Shown in pieces: positions 1 to 5,455 of a stretch of DNA of 6,413 nucleotides (the stretch's first letter is position 1; each line of letters opens with the position of its first letter). Origin of the DNA: Gemmatimonadota bacterium. Its GTDB lineage: Bacteria; Gemmatimonadota; Gemmatimonadetes; Gemmatimonadales; GWC2-71-9. The notes under the pieces were generated by a model. It was not told where the DNA came from, made no database searches, and saw only the letters and a program-made list of their open reading frames with translations. The stretch is taken from the NCBI GenBank assembly GCA_024640185.1, contig JAHEFN010000143.1:1-6413 (forward strand), read 5' to 3'. The position numbers and the translations under genes were made by a program.

Positions 1-374
1 GTCGTGCCGTCGGGAGCGAACACCGGCCCCGACGAGAGCGCCAGGCTCCCTGACTCGAGCACCTCGACCAGATCCGGACGCCACGAAAACGGTGCGGTGG
101 AAGCCTCGAAGAGCGGTGCCCAGGCCGCACGCACCGCCTCGCGGCCGCGCAGCGGCTGGTTGCCGTCGAAGAAGATCGCCTCGGGATCGACGAAGGTGAG
201 GAACCCCTCGAGATCGCGGTCGGCCATCGTCTTCGCGAAGGCGAGTTCGCGCGCCTCGACCTCGGCGGCGGGGCCGCCGGTGGCCGCCTGGGCCTCGGCG
301 ACCCCGGGAAGAAGGAGGACGACGACGGCGGCGGCTGACAACTGGCGCAGGGCGGACGACAGGTTCGACGGCAC
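1..374 (-). CDS. Secreted SnoaL/DUF4440-like (NTF2-fold) protein, 3' end outside window
   Basis: The first 124 residues are visible; the gene runs off the low-coordinate edge. From a GTG at 372-374 the protein begins with a signal peptide (charged R10, hydrophobic core about residues 13-24, probable cleavage at the A-E-A-Q-A segment, 26-30). The mature part, E-A-R-E-L-A-F-A-K-T-M-A-D-R-D followed by L-E-G-F-L-T-F and A-I-F-F-D-G-N, then the L-R-G-R-E-A-V segment near 75-81, is the usual opening of SnoaL-like or DUF4440 domains, a cone-shaped NTF2 fold. Members are small enzymes or ligand-binding proteins, and the substrate cannot be predicted here. A second in-frame GTG at 378-380 is equally possible as start; neither has a strong Shine-Dalgarno sequence. 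It lies about 180 bases downstream of the DinB gene on the same strand. The family call rests on sequence pattern only. Confidence 0.75.
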   Translation of the reverse strand, partial: MPSNLSSALRQLSAAAVVVLLLPGVAEAQAATGGPAAEVEARELAFAKTMADRDLEGFLTFVDPEAIFFDGNQPLRGREAVRAAWAPLFEASTAPFSWRPDLVEVLESGSLALSSGPVFAPDGT

Positions 375-450
375 GGGCACCTCGCGAGGGAGGAGGACGG
401 GATCGACCGGTCGCCGATCCCCGCGGCAGCTCAACGCAGTTTCCCTACGG

Positions 451-497
451 AACCGCCACCGGGCGGTTGCACGCGCGACCCTCTCGCACGAGGGGTC
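451..497. repeat. Two adjacent inverted repeats (possible weak terminator or mRNA hairpins)
   Basis: In the gap between the DinB gene and the SnoaL-like gene there is a perfect 7-base stem, 451-457 with 462-468 (aaccgcc/ggcggtt, 4-base loop). Beside it is an imperfect stem, 477-483 with 490-497 (gaccctc/gaggggtc, one bulged base, 6-base loop). Read in the direction of the genes, neither is followed by a run of T, so a classical intrinsic terminator is not supported. They could be stabilising or attenuating hairpins in the DinB/SnoaL-like intergenic region, or chance pairing in GC-rich DNA. Confidence 0.3.
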
Positions 498-559
498 CGC
501 GATGCTCCGGCCCCGCCCGCGTGGCCCTTGGCGTGTCGAGGAGGGACCCGTGCCCCAGC

Positions 560-1072
560 CTACCCCCGCGGCTGGAATCCCGGCGCGTTGGCATCGAAGC
601 TCCACATGAACGGCGGCTCCACCCCACAGGCCCGGGCAAAGGCATAGAGCTGGCCGCGATGGTGGGTGAATTCGTCGTTGAGGATCACCATCGCGAAGGT
701 GCCGTCGATCTCCAGTCCCCACGGGTTGGCGACCGGCCCGGCGAGCTGGCCGTCGGTCACGCGGGCGATGGCCGCCTCGGCCCGGTCCCAGCAGTCGCGG
801 GCAAAGGCGAGCACCTTCGCCTTGGTGTCGAGCCCGTCGGCGACGGCATCCTCGCCGGCCTCCCCCTGATCGATGGTCCCCGAGGCCACCCCCTCGGCGA
901 TGTCGCGGACGATGCTGCCGGAGGTGTGCACCACCAGCTGGGTCGGCGTGCGCATCCCCGCCACGGGGTGGGCACTGAACTGGTCGGCAGGGATCGCCTC
1001 GAGCAGGCGGAGATAGATGCCGTACTTGGCGCGGGCGTGATGCCACATCGGGTCGAGCCACTCCCTGGTCAT
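560..1072 (-). CDS. DinB family protein (putative metal-dependent enzyme)
   Basis: A 170-residue protein of the usual length for the DinB/YfiT superfamily. These are four-helix-bundle proteins that bind a divalent metal through three histidines; characterised relatives include thiol transferases, and many are of unknown activity. Visible hallmarks are H49 in the Q-L-V-V-H-T-S-G-S segment at the end of the first long helices, and H137-H138 in D-E-F-T-H-H-R-G-Q-L (133-142), the typical C-terminal HHRGQ motif. W10-H11-H12 sit in the N-terminal helix. There is no signal peptide, so the protein is probably cytoplasmic. I chose the ATG at 1070-1072 because a GGAG lies 8 bases upstream. An upstream in-frame GTG at 1166-1168 would add 32 residues of low-complexity, arginine-rich sequence that does not look like protein. 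The stop is TAG at 560-562. It appears to stand alone, 272 bases from the next upstream gene. The physiological substrate is unknown. Confidence 0.88.
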   Translation of the reverse strand: MTREWLDPMWHHARAKYGIYLRLLEAIPADQFSAHPVAGMRTPTQLVVHTSGSIVRDIAEGVASGTIDQGEAGEDAVADGLDTKAKVLAFARDCWDRAEAAIARVTDGQLAGPVANPWGLEIDGTFAMVILNDEFTHHRGQLYAFARACGVEPPFMWSFDANAPGFQPRG

Positions 1073-1080
1073 GGCGATTG

Positions 1081-1084
1081 CTCC
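1081..1084 (-). promoter_or_regulatory. Shine-Dalgarno for the DinB gene
   Basis: On the minus strand this reads GGAG, placed 8 bases before the ATG at 1070-1072. It decides the start of the DinB-family gene in favour of the 170-residue form over the longer GTG-initiated frame. Confidence 0.6.
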
Positions 1085-1234
1085 GTTGGGTTGGGGGGAA
1101 TGCCGTGCCCCGCCATCATGCCGCGGGCGGGGGACGAACGCCAATCGGCGGGCCGCTGCCCGGCCCACCGATCGGGGGAGTTGTCCACATGGGGTGGCGG
1201 CAGTCGACCGATGGAGAGCGGGCGAGAAAACACC

Positions 1235-1348
1235 TCACACGGAGATGCCCAACTCCACACACCGCAAGATGTTCTCGATCTTTTCCACATCGGGAATGGG
1301 CTGGTGAGCGCGACGGAGTGCCCCCGCACGGCCACCCAGTGGTGTCAT
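1235..1348 (-). CDS. Possible 37-residue ORF overlapping the DUF2892 stop (doubtful)
   Basis: An ATG at 1346-1348 overlaps the TGA stop of the preceding small membrane protein gene in an ATGA arrangement, the classic layout for translational coupling. The frame stays open for 37 codons to a TGA at 1235-1237. The predicted peptide is hydrophilic, with an arginine-rich start and a mildly amphipathic end (V-E-K-I-E-N-I-L-R-C-V-E-L-G-I). I recognise no family. Its third-position GC (about two thirds) is lower than expected of coding sequence in this genome, and part of the frame lies in AT-richer DNA that may instead hold the promoter or leader of the DinB gene. The remainder of the gap down to 1073 holds nothing I can identify. 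The overlap is a fact; translation is speculation. Confidence 0.2.
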   Translation of the reverse strand: MTPLGGRAGALRRAHQPIPDVEKIENILRCVELGISV

Positions 1349-1557
1349 CCTGCGTCGGGCTTGCCCCTGGTCGAGAGCCCGAACGGCAGGTAGCCGGGGC
1401 ACCAGGAGACGAAGCTGGTGACCACGAAGGCCACGGCGATCACGCCGAGGCCCGTCGCCAGCGTCCCGCCGATGCGCCCGGTGAAGTAGAGGGCCGCGAT
1501 CACGGCGGCGACCACCAGGCGGAGGGTGCGGTCGAGGGTTCCCATGTTCGGTGTCAT
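1345..1557 (-). CDS. Small inner-membrane protein, DUF2892 / YgaP-like transmembrane domain
   Basis: A 70-residue protein that matches the DUF2892 (YgaP transmembrane-like) pattern along its whole length. It has the N-terminal N-M-G-T-L-D-R segment (4-10), a first hydrophobic helix about 12-26, a second about 31-51, and the C-terminal C-P-G-Y-L-P-F-G-L-S-T segment (53-63) with a single cysteine, C53. In some bacteria this domain is fused to or sits beside a rhodanese sulfurtransferase; here it stands alone and no rhodanese is in the window. Its biochemical role is not established. The start is ATG 1555-1557, supported by GGGAG six bases upstream; an internal ATG four codons later is the alternative. 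It follows the secreted YGWH protein by 98 bases, a gap that contains a hairpin, so it may be transcribed separately from the peptidase cluster. Confidence 0.88.
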   Translation of the reverse strand: MTPNMGTLDRTLRLVVAAVIAALYFTGRIGGTLATGLGVIAVAFVVTSFVSWCPGYLPFGLSTRGKPDAG

Positions 1558-1563
1558 CTCTGG

Positions 1564-1568
1564 CTCCC
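1564..1568 (-). promoter_or_regulatory. Shine-Dalgarno for the DUF2892 gene
   Basis: GGGAG on the minus strand, with 6 bases between GGAG and the ATG at 1555-1557. It supports that ATG over the internal ATG at codon 5. Confidence 0.6.
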
Positions 1569-1603
1569 GAGGTCGAAGGATGAAGGTGGACGGTACCGCC
1601 CGT

Positions 1604-1624
1604 GGGCCCTTCCCGGAAGGGTCC
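1604..1624. repeat. Imperfect hairpin between the YGWH gene and the DUF2892 gene
   Basis: Left arm 1604-1612 (gggcccttc), loop 1613-1615, right arm 1616-1624 (gaagggtcc). Eight of nine positions pair in DNA; in the minus-strand RNA the third pair from the base is an A-C mismatch. It lies about 32 bases after the stop of the YGWH gene and so is placed like a terminator for the upstream hydrolase cluster. No T-run follows on the minus strand, which weakens that reading. An 8-base inverted pair, acggtacc at 1590-1597 and ggtaccgt at 1670-1677, brackets it, with the outer arm inside the end of the coding sequence. Confidence 0.3.
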
Positions 1625-1655
1625 GCCGGGCAGCTGCTGGACTCCGACCGCCCCC

Positions 1656-2513
1656 TCAGGGACCCGGGAGGTACCGTGGCTCCCGAATCGGGCCCTCGTC
1701 GGAGAGCGCGGCCGAGAGCACCGGATCCCGAAGCACGTCGCTGAGGTCATGCTGGACGCGCCCCACCTCCACCCGCCGACTCACCAGCCGGATGCCGTGG
1801 GAGTAGTCGACGTGGACGCGGGTATGTCCCACCGTGAGCGGTTGCACCGGCACCCCGCTGGGAAGGTGCCAGCCATAGATCGCCACCCGGAAGGGCAACG
1901 AGTCGAGCAGGTGGGTGAGCACCACATCCTTCTTGTGGCCCGCGACGAGGGCGCCGAGCGGGGCCGCACTCGCCATCCGACGCCGCAGCACCGTGGCCAT
2001 GTGATCGGCGAACACCGGCATGGTGATCATCGCGGCGCTTGGCGCGATCGAATCGGGGCCGGGACGCGCTCTGGCGTCGCGCCAGATGGCGTCCACCATC
2101 GGTGGGGTCGGCAGCGAGGTGTGGGTGAGGTCGGCGATCCGCTGCGCCATCTGGGGGGAGAGCGGCATCAGGAACCAGTCGTCGTCGGAACCGACGGCGA
2201 GGTAATCGGGGGCGGCCCAGAAGGTGACCGCCATCCGATCGCCGCCGACCGTCCGGAGCATTGCGACGGGGACCAGTCTTCGCAGCCACGAGGGCACGTT
2301 GCCGCTCGCCACCTCCGCGTACACCACCCGCTCCCGGGCCTCGAGGTCGAGGTCCCGGACCAGCGCCGCGACCGCTGCACCGCCGGGCGCGTCCCCGGGG
2401 CGCGGCGGGAGGGCGAGGGTCTGCGCGCTGAGCGGCGCGGCGAGAAGGAGCACCATGGCCCGCAGCCCCACCCAGCAGGACGTCCTCCCGGTCGTCACGG
2501 GTGGCATGCCCAT
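1656..2513 (-). CDS. Secreted protein of unknown function with YGWH and VDYSHGIRLV segments
   Basis: A 285-residue protein with a signal peptide (positively charged start R10/R18, hydrophobic core 19-27, likely cleavage after L-S-A at 28-30, Q31 becoming the new N-terminus). I recognise no named domain. What stands out is a set of tight, motif-like segments rich in polar residues: S-G-N-V-P-S-W-L-R (70-78), V-A-G-H-K-K-D-V-V (190-198), Y-G-W-H (213-216), and V-G-H-x4-V-D-Y-S-H-G-I-R-L-V (228-244), with S-D-E-G near the end (271-274). Histidines 193, 216, 230 and 239 with D236 would be candidates for a metal or catalytic site; this is inference. The start is ATG 2511-2513, eight bases after the serine hydrolase stop. 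An ATG two codons later (2505-2507) is also possible, and an upstream ATG at 2544-2546 would overlap the previous gene by 25 bases. It is the last gene of the tight hydrolase cluster and is probably exported like the others. The stop is TGA 1656-1658. Confidence 0.8.
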   Translation of the reverse strand: MGMPPVTTGRTSCWVGLRAMVLLLAAPLSAQTLALPPRPGDAPGGAAVAALVRDLDLEARERVVYAEVASGNVPSWLRRLVPVAMLRTVGGDRMAVTFWAAPDYLAVGSDDDWFLMPLSPQMAQRIADLTHTSLPTPPMVDAIWRDARARPGPDSIAPSAAMITMPVFADHMATVLRRRMASAAPLGALVAGHKKDVVLTHLLDSLPFRVAIYGWHLPSGVPVQPLTVGHTRVHVDYSHGIRLVSRRVEVGRVQHDLSDVLRDPVLSAALSDEGPIREPRYLPGP

Positions 2514-2521
2514 CACCCGAC

Positions 2522-3682
2522 TCACGGATGGTACTCCCAGCGCCACGGCATCGCCGTCTCACCGAGGATCGCCTCCGTCAGTTCGGGATAGATCGACTCC
2601 GCGCGGACGTCGTTCGCCAGCAACACCAGGCAGCGCTGCAGGCGTTCGAGGCAGATGACCATGTTGCCGGTCCACGGGTTGTGGCCCCCCTTGAACCACG
2701 CCGGACCGCTGGGATCCCGGAACGTGACCAGCCCCAATCCCGCGGCCAACTCGATGGCGGCGTTGCGGTCGTCCGTCACGGCGTCGAGCGTCGGAAATTG
2801 GTGCGCCGAGGTGATCGGATGCTGTGCCCGGACGAGTTCGACGCGCGACGCGGCGTTCAGGCCCTCGCCACGCACGATGCCGGCCCAGAGCCGGGCCTGA
2901 TCGTCGATCGAGGTGTCCATCGAGCCGGCGGCGCTCACGCTGCTGCGGTCGTCGTGGGGCTCGAAGGCCCCGTCGATGCCATAGCCATCGGCGAGGTCAG
3001 CCGCGAAGTCGTCGCGCCAGGTCATGCTGGTGCGGGTCATCCCGAACCGATCGAAGACCCGCGCCTGCATCTCCCGACCGACGTCGAGGCCCAACCCCTC
3101 CTCGAGCAGCAGTTGGAGGATGTAGAACCCCTCACCAGAGTACCCATAGCGGGTCCCGGGGTCGGCATGGAATCGGAGCCGCCCGTCGTCCTCGAGCCAG
3201 CGAAAGTTGGCGAAGCCGGAGGTGTGGGTGAGGAGGATCCGCGGCGTGAGCGCCCGCCAGCGGTCATCACCCCGTAGGTCATGGTAGTCGTCGTACTCCG
3301 GCAGGGGCTTGGGCAACAGGGTGGCGACCGAGGCATCGAGGTCGACCCGTCCCTCGTCGACCAGCTGGAGCATCATGTAGGCGAAGGCCGTCTTGGTGAG
3401 TGAGGCCCCGTACATGACGGTGTGGGTGGTGAGCGGGAGGCCGCGCGCGAGGTTTCGCATCCCGTAGGCCGCCACGTGGCGGATCGTGCCGCCGTCGATC
3501 ACCGCCAGGGCCAGCCCCTGCACCTGCGCCCGATCCATGAGCCGTCGGGCGGTGGCATCGATCTCGTCCGGCGGCGGCACCCGGTGCCCACCCTGCCCCG
3601 TCGCGCCGGCGACGGGAACCAGGAGGCCGACCAGGACCACCGGAAGGATGGTGGCCAGGGTCATCGTGGGCAGTGAGCGCAT
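2522..3682 (-). CDS. Secreted serine hydrolase, beta-lactamase / S12 peptidase family
   Basis: A 386-residue protein with the penicillin-binding/beta-lactamase-like transpeptidase fold (family PF00144: class C beta-lactamases, D-alanyl-D-alanine carboxypeptidases, esterases). It has a signal peptide (hydrophobic core about 9-24, A-G-A-T-G-Q near 25-30). The S-x-x-K motif is S94-L-T-K97 in Y-G-A-S-L-T-K, giving nucleophile S94 and base K97. The second motif is Y181-S-G183, with glycine where classical enzymes have asparagine. The family marker L-L-T-H-T-S-G is at 150-156, and K331-G-G-H-N-P stands at the position of the C-terminal K-T-G motif. All core residues are present, so it is probably active, but the substrate (peptide, ester or D-amino acid peptide) cannot be told from sequence and resistance to beta-lactams should not be assumed. 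The start is ATG 3680-3682, 26 bases after the M14 stop, with a G-rich GGTGGGG five bases upstream. The open frame continues upstream to 4405, but that extension is antisense-like, has no signal peptide at its start and overlaps the M14 gene. The stop is TGA 2522-2524. Confidence 0.93.
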   Translation of the reverse strand: MRSLPTMTLATILPVVLVGLLVPVAGATGQGGHRVPPPDEIDATARRLMDRAQVQGLALAVIDGGTIRHVAAYGMRNLARGLPLTTHTVMYGASLTKTAFAYMMLQLVDEGRVDLDASVATLLPKPLPEYDDYHDLRGDDRWRALTPRILLTHTSGFANFRWLEDDGRLRFHADPGTRYGYSGEGFYILQLLLEEGLGLDVGREMQARVFDRFGMTRTSMTWRDDFAADLADGYGIDGAFEPHDDRSSVSAAGSMDTSIDDQARLWAGIVRGEGLNAASRVELVRAQHPITSAHQFPTLDAVTDDRNAAIELAAGLGLVTFRDPSGPAWFKGGHNPWTGNMVICLERLQRCLVLLANDVRAESIYPELTEAILGETAMPWRWEYHP

Positions 3683-3708
3683 GGCAACCCCACCGGGCCG
3701 ATCCCCAG

Positions 3709-5442
3709 CTACCGGCTCCCCTTGCTGTGGCTGCCACCCTTCTGTGAGGAGACCGTCACCGTGAACGGGCCGTTGCCCCGAACAACCCACTTGACCCGCT
3801 CGATCCCCCGACCGGAGATGTTGCGGAGCTCGAGCCGGGCCGGGTTGCGCTCCTGCTCGACCGACTCGCCGGTCCGGTCGTCGATGATCCGGTAGCCGGA
3901 CACCACCGTGCCCCCGGTCAGGGTGACCATGTCGGGCGGCGAGATCTTGAACTGCAGGTCCTGCGCGGTGTGGGTCGGTACGATCCGCCGGTTGGCAATG
4001 ATGGCAGTGACCTCGGTGAGCCCGTTGCCGATCGGGCGGGTGGCGACGGAGTCGACCTCGACCTTGGGCAGGTGCCAGGCCTGGAACATCGTGAAGGCCA
4101 TGTTCCGGTGGGCCTCGGCTTGCAGCAGGAAGCCCGGCTCGGCGCGCCCGAAGGTCTTCTTGAAGCCACCCACCTCGATGTCGCCGTACTGGGGGTGCTT
4201 GAACGGCTTCCAGTCGACGAAGGCGTCGCCGAAGAGCAGCAGCCGGTCGAACTCGTGGGAATCGCTGTTGTAGCGGTTGTCGTTCCGCTCGGCGGTCTCG
4301 AAGAACTTGAACGAGGTCCACAGCTCGTTGGAGAAGGTCACGATGCCGCGGGCGCCGTAGAACCAGTCCAGTTCGCCCCCCCAGACGGTGTAGAGGTCCT
4401 TCCACACGACCATGTAGCGGTAGCCCGGCAGGATCCGCTCGCCGACCCGGCCCAGCTCGTCGAAGACCCGCACATCCTGGCCCTGGAACTCGTCCTGCGG
4501 CACGCCGGGCCCGCGGAGGATCATCCCGCCGTTGTTGTGGTAGCTCTGCGCGCCGGCGATGTTCGGGTGGGCCTGCACGAAGGCCACCACGTTCTGCGTC
4601 TCGGGGAGCGAGGTCGGGTACCGGTCAGCCCCGCCCTGGACGTAGTTCGGCTGCCAGCGCCACGGCCAGTTCCGGTTGGGATCGTAGCCGCCGACCCCGT
4701 CCTCGTTGACGTTGCCGTCGCCGTCGTTGTCGATCCCCTCGTTGCCGAGCATCTCCCATTCGCTCGGCTGGCCCGGCAGCGCCCGGACCATCATCCGCGG
4801 TTCCTCGGGGGAGACGTTCCAGCCGCCGTACGGCGAGCGGCGGCGCATCTGGGTGACGTTGCCGTCGCCATCGATGTCGTCGTAGGTGTCCTCGTCGACC
4901 AGCCCGTCGCCGTCGTTGTCGCGCGGTGCCTTGCCGGTCCGGGGACTCGAGGCGGTGTTGGGCTGCCGCAGGTAGTCCTCGCGGCCGTCGGGGTTGATCG
5001 TCGGGACGATGTAGAAGGTCCGCTCCGCCAGCAACGAGTCGATCCAGGGGTTCTGCCCCTTCATCTCGCAGAGGTACCAGGCGGTGTAGAGCGCGAACTC
5101 GGTGCCCTGGATCTCGTTGGAGTGGATATTGCCGTCGATGTACATCGCCGGCTTCCGGTCGGCATCGCCGGTGGTGAAGTCGCTCACCGTGATGAGCCAC
5201 ATCTCGCGCCCCTCGTGGCTCTTGCCGATCGAGGAGAGCCTGCAACTCTCGGGGTGGGCGGCCTGCAACCGTCGGCCGATCTCGCCGATGGCGGCGTGGT
5301 CATAGAAGCGGTCCCACATCACCATCACCTTGGGATCCCGGGGGGAACCCGCGGCGGCGAGGCTTCCCAGCGTCTGCTGGGCGGGGAGCGGCGTGGCCAG
5401 CACGGCCAGCGCGGCGAATCCTGCGATCGTCAGTGTGCGCAT
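3709..5442 (-). CDS. Secreted M14 family zinc carboxypeptidase
   Basis: A 577-residue protein that should cleave C-terminal residues from peptides in the periplasm or outside the cell. The signal peptide is 1-21 (cleavage after L-P-A, then Q22). M14 hallmarks occur in order: H107-S-N-E110 (first two zinc ligands), N-P-D-G at 150-153, D-P-N256-R257-N-W (carboxylate-binding Asn-Arg pair), H302 in Q-S-Y-H-N-N-G-G (third zinc ligand), and E373 in S-N-E-L-W (general base). Between the zinc motif and the Asn-Arg pair, three D-x-D-x-D-G loops (Asp 175/177/179, 189/191/193, 238/240/242) resemble EF-hand or dockerin-type calcium sites. From about residue 455 a C-terminal beta-rich domain follows, containing P-T-H-T-A (489-493), shared with the neighbouring paralogue. 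I chose ATG 5440-5442 because GGTGAGG lies six bases upstream and the signal peptide is then compact; a GTG at 5452-5454, overlapping the upstream TGA as GTGA, would add four residues. The stop is TAG 3709-3711. Confidence 0.95.
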   Translation of the reverse strand: MRTLTIAGFAALAVLATPLPAQQTLGSLAAAGSPRDPKVMVMWDRFYDHAAIGEIGRRLQAAHPESCRLSSIGKSHEGREMWLITVSDFTTGDADRKPAMYIDGNIHSNEIQGTEFALYTAWYLCEMKGQNPWIDSLLAERTFYIVPTINPDGREDYLRQPNTASSPRTGKAPRDNDGDGLVDEDTYDDIDGDGNVTQMRRRSPYGGWNVSPEEPRMMVRALPGQPSEWEMLGNEGIDNDGDGNVNEDGVGGYDPNRNWPWRWQPNYVQGGADRYPTSLPETQNVVAFVQAHPNIAGAQSYHNNGGMILRGPGVPQDEFQGQDVRVFDELGRVGERILPGYRYMVVWKDLYTVWGGELDWFYGARGIVTFSNELWTSFKFFETAERNDNRYNSDSHEFDRLLLFGDAFVDWKPFKHPQYGDIEVGGFKKTFGRAEPGFLLQAEAHRNMAFTMFQAWHLPKVEVDSVATRPIGNGLTEVTAIIANRRIVPTHTAQDLQFKISPPDMVTLTGGTVVSGYRIIDDRTGESVEQERNPARLELRNISGRGIERVKWVVRGNGPFTVTVSSQKGGSHSKGSR

Positions 5443-5448
5443 GGTCGG

Positions 5449-5455
5449 CCTCACC
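5449..5455 (-). promoter_or_regulatory. Shine-Dalgarno containing the upstream stop codon
   Basis: On the minus strand this reads GGTGAGG. The TGA inside it is the stop codon of the M14-like paralogue, and the ATG of the M14 carboxypeptidase follows six bases later. This arrangement implies terminating ribosomes sit on the next gene's initiation region, so the two peptidase genes are probably translationally coupled. Confidence 0.55.

Noticed and set aside
404..413. 10-base palindrome cgaccggtcg about 30 bases upstream of the SnoaL-like start, a possible operator
   Set aside because: Palindromes of this length are expected by chance several times in a GC-rich window of this size, and no regulator gene is nearby.
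1100..1160. A -35/-10-like pair (TTGGCG, CATGAT, 18-base spacing) upstream of the DinB gene
   Set aside because: Each box matches only four of six consensus positions, which is not enough to call a promoter in an organism whose sigma-factor preference I do not know.
1073..1168. GTG start adding 32 residues to the DinB protein
   Set aside because: The ATG at 1070-1072 has a GGAG at good spacing and the family starts there; the extra residues look like untranslated leader.
467..1393. A 308-codon open frame on the plus strand
   Set aside because: It is antisense to the DinB gene and runs into the DUF2892 gene; no recognisable motifs, composition typical of a shadow frame.
1602..2591. A 329-codon open frame on the plus strand
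   Set aside because: It is antisense to the YGWH protein gene and its translation is rich in H, R and G with no plausible domain; the minus-strand protein has a signal peptide and ordered motifs.
3683..4405. N-terminal extension of the serine hydrolase to a 627-residue protein
   Set aside because: The extension overlaps the M14 gene in another frame, is arginine- and histidine-rich without a domain, and would bury the serine hydrolase signal peptide in mid-protein.
4692..4932. Reading the D-x-D-x-D-G motifs as a dockerin or cohesin-system component
   Set aside because: The motifs are embedded inside the catalytic domain, lack the paired 22-residue dockerin repeat layout, and no cohesin or scaffold protein is in the window.
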